Of a stretch of DNA of 29,945 nucleotides, positions 1-8,433 are shown one piece after another. The first letter of the stretch is position 1. The number at the start of each line of letters is the position of its first letter. The DNA comes from JBEIUL01 sp044356865 (GTDB taxonomy: Bacteria > Planctomycetota > Phycisphaerae > Phycisphaerales > SM1A02). Location: the NCBI GenBank assembly GCA_044356865.1, contig JBIKVN010000008.1:1-29945 (forward strand), in the 5' to 3' direction. The translations under genes were made by a program, and so were the position numbers. Below the pieces are notes generated by a model, which ran no database searches, had not been told where the DNA came from, and was given only the letters and a program-made list of their open reading frames with translations.

Positions 1-366
1 GCCCTCGAGCGTCACCACGCCCTCGCTCACCGTCGTGGTGATGCGGTCGTCGGGCACCGTGACATCCTGCCGGAGGGCGTCGCGCACCCCTTTCGCCACG
101 TCGGGATCGCCGCGCTCCCAGGCGGAGGGCAGTCGCACCCGAAGCTCGTCGGCGACATCGAGGACGCCGAGCACGCGATGGGCCGCCTCGCGGGCGGCCA
201 GCTTCGCCGCGTAGGAGTCGATCGAGCCGGTGAGGGTGACGGTGCCGCCGCGGACCTGCACCCCGACCTCGGTCTCGCGGACCCGCGGGTCCCAGCGGAG
301 TTCGGCGAGGACATCGGACTTGAGCTGCGAGTCGGACTTGGTGACGGCGACGGTCATGGATGTCAT
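1..366 (-). CDS. BON-domain protein (partial, C-terminus outside window)
   Basis: The first 122 codons of a minus-strand gene; the 3' end lies beyond position 1. The translation contains a BON-type unit at about residues 12-75 (RVRETEVGVQVRGGTVTLTG, followed by an alanine-rich helix with AAREAAHRVLGV) and the start of a second one ending in GVVTLEG at the window edge. BON domains are small lipid- or ligand-binding folds found in periplasmic or envelope stress proteins such as OsmY. No signal peptide is evident in the visible N-terminus, so a cytoplasmic or membrane-peripheral role is possible. The ATG at 366 was chosen because GGAAGG lies 8 bases upstream of it; an in-frame ATG at 357 is the alternative. 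The gene is divergent from the PAC2 gene. The family call is fairly secure; the exact role is unknown. Confidence 0.8.
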   Translation of the reverse strand, partial: MTSMTVAVTKSDSQLKSDVLAELRWDPRVRETEVGVQVRGGTVTLTGSIDSYAAKLAAREAAHRVLGVLDVADELRVRLPSAWERGDPDVAKGVRDALRQDVTVPDDRITTTVSEGVVTLEG

Positions 367-573
367 GGATGGTTCCTTCCGGATGGGGGCCGAGTGGCGT
401 CGCCACGCCGCGCTGCGGGAAGCCGCCGGGAGCGACAGGAACATGGTGGCGGGCCGGAGCGGCCGGTCGATGCGAAAAAAGCCGCGGTTCGCAGGTCGGG
501 GCCTCGCACCGGCGACCGTTCCGTGCGTATCGATGTCGCGCCGCGCCCTCGGGCCGGCACTGGAGTGACCACC
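367..573. other. Divergent intergenic region between BON and PAC2 genes
   Basis: A 207-base non-coding gap that must hold promoters for both flanking genes. It contains a 13-base inverted repeat, GTGGCG-T-CGCCAC (394-406). It also holds an imperfect stem (about 485-511, arms interrupted by a mismatch and a bulge) followed, in the minus direction, by six T residues (480-475). That arrangement resembles a weak intrinsic terminator or attenuator in the BON leader, about 110 bases before its start codon. No convincing -35/-10 pair could be picked out on either strand. Confidence 0.4.
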
Positions 574-1569
574 ATGGACGAAACCGAGCCCGTGACCGCC
601 GATGCCGGAACCGCGGGGCGACCGCGCCCGTGGATGATCGCCGCGTGGCCCGGGATGGGCAGCGTCGCCTCGCTGGCCGCGGGGTATCTCGTGCGCGAGC
701 TCGGGATGGAGGAGGCGGGTGAACTGTCGCATCGCGGGCATTTCGATATCCACGAGGTCGCGGTCAAGGAAGGGCTGGTGCTGCCGGTGCGGATCCCCCG
801 CGGCCATTTCTTCCGCTGGCGGAACCCGGGCGCGGGTCGCGACCTCGTCGTCTTTCTCGCCGAGGCCCAGCCGCCCGCCGGGGTCTGGCGGTACGCGAAC
901 GAACTGCTCGAGGCCGCGGAGACGCTCGGCATCGAACGCGTGGTGACTTTCGCCTCGATGGCTTCGGCGCTCCATCCGACGGCGGATCCGAAAGTGACGG
1001 GCATCGCGACCGACGAGGCGATGCTGGCTGATCTGCGCAAGGCCGAGGTGACCCTGCTCGACGATGGGCAGGTCGGCGGGCTGAACGGCGTGCTGCTCGG
1101 GGCCGCGGCGGAGCGGGGCATCCCGGGGCTCGGCCTGCTCGGCGAGATCCCGTTCTTCGCGGCGCAGGTGCCGAACCCCAAGGCGGCCCGGGTGGTGTTG
1201 AGCGTCTTCTCCGTGCTGTCGGGCGTCGAGGTCTCGCTGGCCGAACTCGACCGGCACGCGGCGACCATGCAACGGGTGCTGCTCGAGGCCTACGAGCGAT
1301 TGCGTTCCCACGCCGAGGCGGCCGGAGGCGAGGAGCCCGGGGAGGGCGATCCGCCGTCCGACGACAACGGGACGACGCCGGACGCGGCGGCCCCGCTCAC
1401 GGGCGAGGCGACGCTTGACCTTGCCACCCGGCAGGAGATCGAGCATCGCTTCGAGGAGGCGCGGCACGAACCGGGCAAGGCGGTCGAACTCAAGCGGTTC
1501 CTCGACCGGTTGCGGGTGTTCCACCGCTACGAGGACCGGTTCCTCGATCTGTTCCGGAAGGCGCGGTGA
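574..1569 (+). CDS. PAC2 family protein (proteasome-assembly-chaperone-like)
   Basis: A 331-residue protein. Residues about 15-250 match the PAC2 superfamily, with an opening strand WMIAAWPGMGSVASLAAGYL, a central VVFLAEAQPP strand, and GLNGVLLGAAAERGIPGLGLLGE, the GL-G-LL-A-RG-P-LGLLGE segment typical of the family. Bacterial and archaeal PAC2 proteins are mostly of unknown function; the name comes from eukaryotic proteasome assembly chaperones. A low-complexity acidic/proline linker (about 250-280) leads to a charged helical tail (about 285-331: RQEIEHRFEEARHE and following). The start at 574 is supported by GGAG 8 bases upstream; the frame stays open further upstream but that part is not protein-like. 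It converges on the DUF4340 gene with 13 bases between stops. Confidence 0.8.
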   Translation: MDETEPVTADAGTAGRPRPWMIAAWPGMGSVASLAAGYLVRELGMEEAGELSHRGHFDIHEVAVKEGLVLPVRIPRGHFFRWRNPGAGRDLVVFLAEAQPPAGVWRYANELLEAAETLGIERVVTFASMASALHPTADPKVTGIATDEAMLADLRKAEVTLLDDGQVGGLNGVLLGAAAERGIPGLGLLGEIPFFAAQVPNPKAARVVLSVFSVLSGVEVSLAELDRHAATMQRVLLEAYERLRSHAEAAGGEEPGEGDPPSDDNGTTPDAAAPLTGEATLDLATRQEIEHRFEEARHEPGKAVELKRFLDRLRVFHRYEDRFLDLFRKAR

Positions 1570-1582
1570 GCGAGGGCGCGGC

Positions 1583-2926
1583 TCACGGCGCCGCGAGCTG
1601 CCGTGCCTCGAGACCGAGCGGCAGCGCCGCCGGATGGAGCCGCACCACGCCGTCGCCGTTCTCGAGGGCGAAGCGGCCGCTCTGCGGGTCGCGGGCGACG
1701 CGGACGATGTCGCGCGGCGCGAGATCGAAACCGAACAGCACGATCGTGGCGACCTCGAGTTCCCGCGGGAAGTCGGCGATCTTGATCTCGGGCGCCCGCT
1801 CGGCCACGAGGCTCGCGAGCAGACGGGCCACCGCGACGCGGTCGGCCGGGCCGCTCGAGACGGGCGTGCCGTCCGCGGCCAGCGTCGTGAGCGTCCAGCC
1901 GTCGTCGCCGCGGAGGAGCTCGAGCGTGCCGTCGGGGCGGCGGATCTCGATCTTCTTGACATCCTCGGCCCGCACGCCGCTCGCCACCGGATCGACGAGG
2001 ACCTCGAGCGGCGGGAAGAGCGTCGACTGCGCGGCGGCCCCGAGCCGGACCACGGCGGGCACGCCCTCGACCATCGCGTGGCGGGCCGTCGACGAGAGCC
2101 CGACCGGGCTGCCGACCAGCACCGCGCGATCGAGGGCGGGGTCGACCGCCTCGACCGCGATCCGCGCGACGGGCCGGTGCAGGCCGTAGGGCTCGAGGCT
2201 GTCCGGGGCGTCGAAGAGGAAGCCCTCGCTCTCGATCCGCCCGAAGGCGGCGACCAGATCCTCGATCCGCGGCCGGTCGCCGCGGGCCGAAAGCGGCGCG
2301 ACCACCTTCCACGCCGAACCGTCGCGCTCGAGCCGGATGCGCGACTCGCCCCGGGTCCACTCGATCGCCCGGATCGCATCGGGGCCGCGTTCGCCGGCCG
2401 GGAAGAGCCGCCGCGAGCGCCATTCCTTCGGATCCATCTCGAGCAGACGCTCCTGCAGCGCCGCATCCGCCACCGCCGGCGGCTCGCCCTTCCGCGCGAG
2501 GAACCCACGCCCGGCGAGGCCGCGGCGCCCGATCTCGATCTCCTCGCGGCGGTCGCCGGCCACCACGACCAGCGTCGCCCGCGGCGGGGCGAGGCCCATG
2601 GCGGCGCGATCGCCCTCGGTCGCCTCCCGCACCCGCGGCGCCGACGCGAGGGCCACGCCGACCTGCCGCATCGAGAAGGGATCCATCGGGTGGCGGAAGG
2701 GCTCGACCATCCACCACTCGCTTCCCTCCCGGACGAAGACCATCGCCGGCTCGTCCGCGCGGCGCAGTTCCACGCGACCGATCGCGTCCGGATCGAGCGG
2801 CTCGGCCAGGAACGGCCGCGGGCCGCTCGCGACCGGACGGGCCGCCTCGCCGTCGCGCCAGGTCCACCAGCCGAAACCGGCCGCGGCGACGACCGCCCAG
2901 AGCGTGAGGACCGCCCGCTTCCTCAT
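1583..2926 (-). CDS. DUF4340 domain-containing membrane-anchored protein
   Basis: A 447-residue protein with one N-terminal membrane segment (about residues 5-23) after the basic MRKR, and a long extracytoplasmic part built of repeated beta-rich units. Phrases such as VREGSEWWMVEPF, RDGSAWKVVAPL and GDDGWTLTTL are the recurring W-x-(V/L) strands of DUF4340 (PF14238). Such proteins are commonly encoded just after GldF/GldG-like ABC components, as here, and are presumed to act with them at the membrane; the biochemical role is unknown. The start at 2926 overlaps the upstream stop in ATGA (2923-2926), which strongly supports both the start and translational coupling. It is the last gene of the three-gene operon. 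An in-frame extension to 3106 is antisense-type sequence overlapping the neighbour and was rejected. Confidence 0.85.
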   Translation of the reverse strand: MRKRAVLTLWAVVAAAGFGWWTWRDGEAARPVASGPRPFLAEPLDPDAIGRVELRRADEPAMVFVREGSEWWMVEPFRHPMDPFSMRQVGVALASAPRVREATEGDRAAMGLAPPRATLVVVAGDRREEIEIGRRGLAGRGFLARKGEPPAVADAALQERLLEMDPKEWRSRRLFPAGERGPDAIRAIEWTRGESRIRLERDGSAWKVVAPLSARGDRPRIEDLVAAFGRIESEGFLFDAPDSLEPYGLHRPVARIAVEAVDPALDRAVLVGSPVGLSSTARHAMVEGVPAVVRLGAAAQSTLFPPLEVLVDPVASGVRAEDVKKIEIRRPDGTLELLRGDDGWTLTTLAADGTPVSSGPADRVAVARLLASLVAERAPEIKIADFPRELEVATIVLFGFDLAPRDIVRVARDPQSGRFALENGDGVVRLHPAALPLGLEARQLAAP

Positions 2927-5751
2927 GCCGCGTCCCTCCGACGGCGGGCGGCGACGATCGCGCCGGTGCCGACGAGCAGGGCGGGCAGGGCGACGACGAG
3001 GGCGAGGAACCAGAAGATCCGCGTCGCCTCGCTCACCTCGCCGACCCGCGGCACGTCGCGGCCGCTGAGGCCGCCGGCGACGAGGCGGTCCTCGCCCGCA
3101 AGCCACCAGACCGAGGCCAGCAGCAGTTCGCGGTTACCCGGATGCGCGAGCGCGTAGCGGCTTCCCCCGAGCGACTGCCCCGCGTCGATCACGCTCGAGA
3201 GCAGCCACCCCCCGCTGCCGACGACGACCGCGCGACGCGGCGCGGCGTTCGGGGTGTCCACCGTCTCGATCGCGACCGCGACCGAGAGCGGCGCGTCGAG
3301 CCGCTTCGCCGCGGGCACCTCGCGAAGGCCCGCCCCGTCCTTCCGCCAGTCATCCTCGAGCCAGCGCGACGACGCGGGCTCGATCGCGACCAGCGGCACC
3401 GCGCCGGCCGTGCCCTCGGCGGGCCGTACCGGCACCGGATGGTTGAGGAAGGTCGCGTTGCCCTCGGCCGCGGCGGCGATCGGGTGCCGCGAGGCGAACC
3501 GCTCGACCACCTGCCACGGCCGCGTCTCGACCGCATCGGAGGCGATCGCCGCCAACTCGAGCACCACGCGGCCGGTGTCGATCTCGGCCCCGACCTGCCG
3601 GGCGACCGCGGTCCAGGGGTCAGGCTGCCCGAAGATCGGCAGCAGGCTGCGGGCGACGGTCAGCAGCACCGGCTGCCCCGAGCCCGCCAGCTCGCGGGTC
3701 ACCTGGATGAGAAGCTTCTCGCGCTCGGAAGTCTGCAGGCCGCTGCGCGCGAGCGGCGGCAGGACGATCCACACCACCGTCTGGCCCCGCGCCGGCACCG
3801 GCCGCTCGCCGCCCGCGACCGTCCACTCCCGCACCTCGAGCCGCGCGGCCCGCAGCAGTTCGGCCGCGGCCACCAGGTCGCTCCGGTCGGCCGATCGCGA
3901 CAGGAGCGAACGCTCTTCGGCGTGGACGAAGACGACCATCGGCGGCGTCGCGAGCGTCAGCGACCGCATCGCCCCGACGATCGCCTCCTCGCCGCGGCCG
4001 CCGAAATCGAGCCCGACCGTGGCCCGCCCCGACGCCGCGCCGCCCGAGTACGGGAAGATCTGCCAGGTCGGGATCGCGACCGCCCCGCCGGGGCCGGTCA
4101 CGATCGCCGCGTCGCCGCTCGCGACGGTGCGGCCGACATCGCCGAGCCGCAGCGGCGGCAGGGTCTCGAGCGCGTACTGCTCGTTCTTCCGCTCGGCCGC
4201 CATCTCCTCGAACGGGTCGGCCCGCCCGCGGGCCCACTCGCGCACCGGGCCCGCGACCGACGGCGAGACGCTCCAGCGCCGCAGGAGATCCGCGAGCGCC
4301 GCCAGCTGGTCGGCCCAGTAGCGGTCGTTGGCGACGAGCGCCGAGCGGGCCCCTTCCCAGTCGGGCAGCGGCTTCGCCGCATCGGTCGAAAGCAGCCCGC
4401 GGATCGCCGTCGCGAACGGCTCGCCCTGACCCGCGACCTGCTCGAACGCCGCCGCGACCTGCTCGAGCTGCGGGCGCAGCGGATCGTCGGCGGCGATCGC
4501 GGCCAGCGCCTCGCGCACCGGCGGCGCCTCGTCGGCGGCGAAGCGGCGCAATTCTGCGAACCCGTCGAGCGCTCCGTCGAGGGCGGGCTCCCAGCGGGCG
4601 ACGGTCGGCCCGTGCGAGGCGACCAGCCGCTCGAGCAGCCGCTCGTACCGCTCGCCGCCCTCCGGACCCGAGGGATCGAGCCGCTCGACGGTGACCGCGC
4701 CGTTCGCCTCGCGGATCCGCGCGAGCACCTCGTCGATCCGCCGCAGCGTGGCCGCATCGACCCGGTCGGGGTCGACGAGGATCGACACCGTCCAGGCGCT
4801 GCCCGGCGGAAGTTCCTCCAGGAACTCGACCGTCGACGGGGCGAGCGTGTACGCCCGCGTCTTCGTCGCATCGAACTGCCCCCGCAGCGCAGGCGTCGTG
4901 AGGAACGCCGTTCCCGCGACGACCAGCCCGAGGCACCCGAGGAGGTACGCCGTCGCCACCAGCCGCGACAGGGCCCGGCGGGCCGGCGTCGCCGCCCCCC
5001 GCGACCAACCGCCGTCACGCACGCGGCCGAGGACGGCGGTCGTCGCGAGGAGGCCGGCCGCGGCCAGCAGCGTGAAGTGCCCGACATTCGCCGTATCCAC
5101 GAGGCCGATCACGAAATCCTCGACCCGCCGGACCGGGTCGAGCGAGAGGGCCATCGCCGCAAGATCGGGCGGCAGCACCGCGGCCAGCAGGCGGCTTCCC
5201 GCCGCAAGCGTCGCGAGGAGAAAGAGCGGCAGGAGATACGCCAGCAGGAGGTTCGAGGTGAGGCTCGACGCCAGCAGGCCGACCGCGAGGAACGCGGCGC
5301 CGCCCAGCAGCAGCCCGAGGGTTCCCGAGGCGATCTCGCCCGGATCCGGATCGGCGACCGTCTCGAGGGCGATGGTTCCCGCCACCACCGGCACCAGCGT
5401 CGCGACCGCGAGGTACGCCAGGCACGCGAGCCACTTCCCCAGCACGATCGAGCCCGGCGGCACCGGGGCGGTGAAGAGCGTTTCCCAGGTGCCCTGCCGG
5501 AACTCGTCGGCGACGCTGCGCATCGAGATGGCCGGCACGAGCGCGATCATCGCCCACGCCGCGGCGACCAGCATCGGCCGCAGCGAGGCGACCTCGCCGG
5601 TGCGCAGCGAACCGGCGACGAGGAATGCCCCCAGCGTCGCCGCGAAGGCCGCCAGCGTGATCCAGGCCCCCGGCGCGGTGAACGCCGCCAGCGTCTCGCG
5701 GCGCACGATCGCGACGAGCGGCCGCAGCGTGGTTCGCGCGGGTCCGCTCAT
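2923..5751 (-). CDS. ABC-2 permease fused to GldG-type auxiliary domain (GldF-GldG-like)
   Basis: A 942-residue fusion. Residues about 1-290 form an ABC-2 permease with several hydrophobic helices (for example WITLAAFAATLGAFLVAG, MLVAAAWAMIALVPAISM and LLLGGAAFLAVGLLASSL) and the loop DEFRQGTWETLFTAPV characteristic of GldF-like permeases. After one more helix near 265-285 comes a large extracytoplasmic region (about 290-910) starting RAYTLAPSTVEFLEELP, as in GldG/ABC-auxiliary proteins. A last membrane helix (about 912-934) is followed by a basic tail. In Bacteroidetes, GldF and GldG are separate proteins linked to gliding and secretion; here no other gliding genes are visible, so the transported substrate is unknown. 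The gene overlaps its ATPase partner upstream (ATGA, 5748-5751) and the DUF4340 gene downstream (ATGA, 2923-2926). Confidence 0.85.
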   Translation of the reverse strand: MSGPARTTLRPLVAIVRRETLAAFTAPGAWITLAAFAATLGAFLVAGSLRTGEVASLRPMLVAAAWAMIALVPAISMRSVADEFRQGTWETLFTAPVPPGSIVLGKWLACLAYLAVATLVPVVAGTIALETVADPDPGEIASGTLGLLLGGAAFLAVGLLASSLTSNLLLAYLLPLFLLATLAAGSRLLAAVLPPDLAAMALSLDPVRRVEDFVIGLVDTANVGHFTLLAAAGLLATTAVLGRVRDGGWSRGAATPARRALSRLVATAYLLGCLGLVVAGTAFLTTPALRGQFDATKTRAYTLAPSTVEFLEELPPGSAWTVSILVDPDRVDAATLRRIDEVLARIREANGAVTVERLDPSGPEGGERYERLLERLVASHGPTVARWEPALDGALDGFAELRRFAADEAPPVREALAAIAADDPLRPQLEQVAAAFEQVAGQGEPFATAIRGLLSTDAAKPLPDWEGARSALVANDRYWADQLAALADLLRRWSVSPSVAGPVREWARGRADPFEEMAAERKNEQYALETLPPLRLGDVGRTVASGDAAIVTGPGGAVAIPTWQIFPYSGGAASGRATVGLDFGGRGEEAIVGAMRSLTLATPPMVVFVHAEERSLLSRSADRSDLVAAAELLRAARLEVREWTVAGGERPVPARGQTVVWIVLPPLARSGLQTSEREKLLIQVTRELAGSGQPVLLTVARSLLPIFGQPDPWTAVARQVGAEIDTGRVVLELAAIASDAVETRPWQVVERFASRHPIAAAAEGNATFLNHPVPVRPAEGTAGAVPLVAIEPASSRWLEDDWRKDGAGLREVPAAKRLDAPLSVAVAIETVDTPNAAPRRAVVVGSGGWLLSSVIDAGQSLGGSRYALAHPGNRELLLASVWWLAGEDRLVAGGLSGRDVPRVGEVSEATRIFWFLALVVALPALLVGTGAIVAARRRRDAA

Positions 5752-6677
5752 GCCCCCGCCGCCCCGGGTTCGCCGGCGAGAAACAGCCGCTCGAGCGACG
5801 CCCGCTCGAGATGGATCTCGCGAAAGGCCACGCCGGCCGCGACCAGCCTCGCGACCAGGGCCTCGCGCGGATCGGATTCCGAATCGCGCAGCTCGATCTC
5901 CTGCCGGAACCAGCCGCCCGGCCGCGGCGCGGCGGGGCGCGGCGAACCGATCGCAGGAAGCACCGCCGCGAGATCCGGGCAGCGGCTCTCGACCGCCAGC
6001 ACCGGCCGCCCCGCCCGCTCGCGGAGCCGCTCGATCGGCCCCTCGGCCACGATCGTCCCCCCGCGGATCAGGATCGCCCGGTCGCAGGCCGCTTCCACTT
6101 CCGCCAGCTGGTGGCTCGAGAGGAGCACCGTGCTGCGCTCGGCCAGCCGCCGCAACAGGGCCCGGAACGCGACCAGCTGCGCCGGATCGAGCCCGACCGA
6201 GGGCTCATCGAGGATCACCGCCTCGGGCGAACCGAGGAGCGCCGCCGCCAGCCCCGTCCGCTGCCGGAAACCCTTGCTCAGGGCGGAAACCAGCCGCCCC
6301 GCCACCGGACCGAGGTCGCACGCCGCGATCGACTCGTCGATCGCCCGCCGGGCCGCGTCGGCGGCAAGCCCGAGCAGCCCCGCCCGGTACCGCAACACCT
6401 CGCGAACCCGCAGGTCCGGCGGAAGCGGCGCCGATTCGGGCAGGTAGCCGACCCGCCGCCGCACCTCGTCGGGGGCCTCGACCACATCGAACCCGGCGAC
6501 GGTGAGGGTCCCCTCATCCGGCAGCAACAGGCCCGCGAGCATGCGGATGGTGGTCGTCTTTCCCGCCCCGTTCGGGCCGAGCACGCCGCAGACGCAGCGG
6601 CCGGGCACCGAGAACGAGACATCCCGCACCGCGACGGTGCGACCGAACCTCCGGGTGATCCCGCGTGCTTCGATCAT
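5748..6677 (-). CDS. ABC transporter ATP-binding protein (GldA-like)
   Basis: A 309-residue ATPase that energises the permease fusion encoded immediately downstream. Walker A is GPNGAGKT (residues 34-41), the signature loop LSKGFRQR (133-140), Walker B AVILDEP (153-159) and the switch histidine H189 in LLSSHQ. The Q-loop position reads GYLPES, with glutamate replacing glutamine, which is common in the GldA/CcmA-like exporter branch. Residues about 215-309 form the usual short C-terminal extension of ABC-2 partners. The start ATG at 6677 opens directly on the conserved beta strand (MIEARGITRRFG). It is the first gene of the three-gene operon, divergent from the GAF/receiver gene with 88 bases between starts. 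No binding residue appears missing. Confidence 0.92.
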   Translation of the reverse strand: MIEARGITRRFGRTVAVRDVSFSVPGRCVCGVLGPNGAGKTTTIRMLAGLLLPDEGTLTVAGFDVVEAPDEVRRRVGYLPESAPLPPDLRVREVLRYRAGLLGLAADAARRAIDESIAACDLGPVAGRLVSALSKGFRQRTGLAAALLGSPEAVILDEPSVGLDPAQLVAFRALLRRLAERSTVLLSSHQLAEVEAACDRAILIRGGTIVAEGPIERLRERAGRPVLAVESRCPDLAAVLPAIGSPRPAAPRPGGWFRQEIELRDSESDPREALVARLVAAGVAFREIHLERASLERLFLAGEPGAAGA

Positions 6678-6741
6678 CGATGGGAAGGGCCCGGAGTCTA
6701 CCGGCCGCCCGGATCCCTATCGGCCGCGGCGCGGCCGGCGA

Positions 6742-6747
6742 TACACT
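6742..6747 (+). promoter_or_regulatory. Possible -10 element upstream of the GAF/receiver gene
   Basis: TACACT lies 18 bases before the ATG at 6766, inside the 88-base divergent gap. It would place the transcript start near 6754 and give a short leader with no Shine-Dalgarno sequence. No recognisable -35 box sits at the right distance, so this is a weak candidate. Confidence 0.3.
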
Positions 6748-6765
6748 GTCGCCCCGCGGCCGCGC

Positions 6766-8334
6766 ATGGATCGACCGATCCTCATCCTGCCCTTCTCCTC
6801 CCGCCTCGACCCTGCGGTCCGCGAGCGCCTCGAGCGCGAGGTCCGCATCGTCGACGGCGAGGCCACCGAGCTGCTCGAGCCGCTCGGCGAGGGCATCGGC
6901 GTGGTCGAGAGTTCGGGCGAGCTCTCGTGGCGGAACCGCCGCCTCGACGAGCACGGCCCCGAAGTGGTCCGGAAGTTCATCGAGACCTGCCTCGAGGTCC
7001 TCCGCTCGGCCCGCGCCGGTCTCGGTCCGGTCGCCGGCGGCGACTCGGAGCGGAGATCGTTCCAGGTCGGCACCCGCTTCTTCGAGGCGGTGGTCTCGGC
7101 CGGCGCGACCCCGCCCTCGCGGGTGGCGGCGATCCTCCTTGACGTGACCCGCGGCCACCGGCTGCAGGCCCGCCTCGACGCGGTCGACGCCGCGGGCGGC
7201 GAGTTCCTGCGGATCGACGGCGAGACGGTCGCGAACCTGAACGCGGCCGAGCGGCTGCGGGCCCTCGAGACGCGGGTGGTCGCGGCGGTCCGCTCGGTCT
7301 TCGGCTGGGACCACTTCGAGTTCCGCCTCGTGAACCGCGAGTCGGGCCAGCTCGAGCTCGTGATCTGCAACGGCCTGTCGCCGATGGGCATCGGCGAGAA
7401 GCTCTTCGCGCAGGCCGAAGGACAGGGTCTTTCGGGCGTGGTCGCGGTGACCGGCACCAGCATCGTCTGCCGCGACGTGCGGAACGAGCCCCGCTACCTG
7501 CCCGCCCTGCCCGGGGCCCGCAGCTCGCTGACCGTGCCGCTCAAGCTGCACGACCGGACGATCGGCACCCTCAACGTCGAGAGCGAGGAGCTCGCGGCGT
7601 TCGGCGAGGAAGACCGGGTCTGCGCCGAGATCTTCGCCCGCTATGTCGCGATGGCCTTCAACATCCTCGACATGCTGGTCGTCGAGCGCTACACGACCAA
7701 CCGCAAGGCGGGCTCGAACCTCCTCGCCGAGATCACCATCCCGCTCGACGAGATCCGCCACGAGGCGAAGGCCCTCGCCGAGCGGCTGACGCCCGACCCG
7801 AAGGATGCGGGCGATCGGATCCTCGAGGCCCTCACCTCGGTCCGCCACCGCATCGAGGCGGCGACGAGCGGCCCGCAGAACGTCCTCGGCGTCGAGGAGA
7901 TCCTGCGGGAAGGCGAACGCGACCCGCTGCTCGAGGGCCGGCGGGTGCTCGTCGTCGACGACGAGGCGAGCGTGCGCGAGACGGTGCGCTCGGTGCTCGA
8001 GCAAAAGGGCTGCTTCGTCCGCAGCTTCTCGAGCGGCACCGCGGCGATCGACGCGATCCGCGACGCGGTCGAGAACGGCAAGCCCTGGGACCTCGTGATT
8101 TCCGACGTGCGGATGCCCGACCGCACCGGCTACGAGGTCTTCCGCGCCGCCCGCGACACCTCGGCGACGCTGCCGGTGATCCTCATGACCGGCTTCGGCT
8201 ACGACCCCCACCACTCGATCGTGCGGTCGAGCCAGGAGGGATTGCATTGCTTCCTGTTCAAGCCGTTCCAGGCGTCGCAGCTCGTGGAAGAGGCGCGGAA
8301 AGCCCTGCTCGAGGGGAAGGCCGCCGCGGGGTGA
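6766..8334 (+). CDS. GAF domain signalling protein with C-terminal receiver domain
   Basis: A 522-residue cytoplasmic signalling protein. Residues about 15-140 resemble a divergent PAS-type region ending in LLDVTRGHRLQARL. Residues about 165-310 form a GAF domain (RSVFGWDHFEFRL, GLSGVVAVTGTSIVCRDV, SSLTVPLKLHDRTIGTLNVES). Residues about 390-515 form a CheY-like receiver with every key residue: acidic pair D398/D399, phospho-acceptor D447 in ISDVRMPD, T475 in LMTGFG and K499 in LFKPF. There is no histidine-kinase core, DNA-binding or cyclase output domain, so it probably works through protein contacts. The phrase VDAAGGEFLRID between the first two regions is, to my recollection, typical of a widespread planctomycete family. 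The ATG was chosen where the conserved protein begins; upstream codons run into the divergent gene. Confidence 0.85.
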   Translation: MDRPILILPFSSRLDPAVRERLEREVRIVDGEATELLEPLGEGIGVVESSGELSWRNRRLDEHGPEVVRKFIETCLEVLRSARAGLGPVAGGDSERRSFQVGTRFFEAVVSAGATPPSRVAAILLDVTRGHRLQARLDAVDAAGGEFLRIDGETVANLNAAERLRALETRVVAAVRSVFGWDHFEFRLVNRESGQLELVICNGLSPMGIGEKLFAQAEGQGLSGVVAVTGTSIVCRDVRNEPRYLPALPGARSSLTVPLKLHDRTIGTLNVESEELAAFGEEDRVCAEIFARYVAMAFNILDMLVVERYTTNRKAGSNLLAEITIPLDEIRHEAKALAERLTPDPKDAGDRILEALTSVRHRIEAATSGPQNVLGVEEILREGERDPLLEGRRVLVVDDEASVRETVRSVLEQKGCFVRSFSSGTAAIDAIRDAVENGKPWDLVISDVRMPDRTGYEVFRAARDTSATLPVILMTGFGYDPHHSIVRSSQEGLHCFLFKPFQASQLVEEARKALLEGKAAAG

Positions 8335-8433
8335 AGTGGCACGGGGCGCGCGGAACCGCCGCGCCCGGCCTTCGAACGCCGCAGCACCCGGAACGACGCG
8401 GCATGGCCTCGTCGCTCCGCGCCCCGCGAGCCT
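8335..8433. terminator. Convergent gap with GC-rich hairpin (possible bidirectional terminator)
   Basis: A 99-base gap between the convergent GAF/receiver and prmC genes. It contains a 7-base-pair stem, GGGCGCG (8344-8350) with CGCGCCC (8360-8366), closing a 9-base loop. No T tract follows on either strand, so only the position and stem suggest a terminator. Confidence 0.3.

Noticed and set aside
178..573. Extension of the PAC2 frame upstream to 178
   Set aside because: It would overlap the divergent BON gene; the PAC2 fold and a good Shine-Dalgarno support the start at 574.
3142..6447. A plus-strand open frame of about 1100 codons opposite the GldF-GldG/ABC operon
   Set aside because: Arg/Pro-rich, no motifs, and completely antisense to genes with Walker motifs and membrane helices.
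2923..6677. Full gliding-motility system
   Set aside because: Only the ABC part (GldA/F/G-like) is present; no GldK-N or Spr-type genes are in the window, so gliding cannot be claimed.
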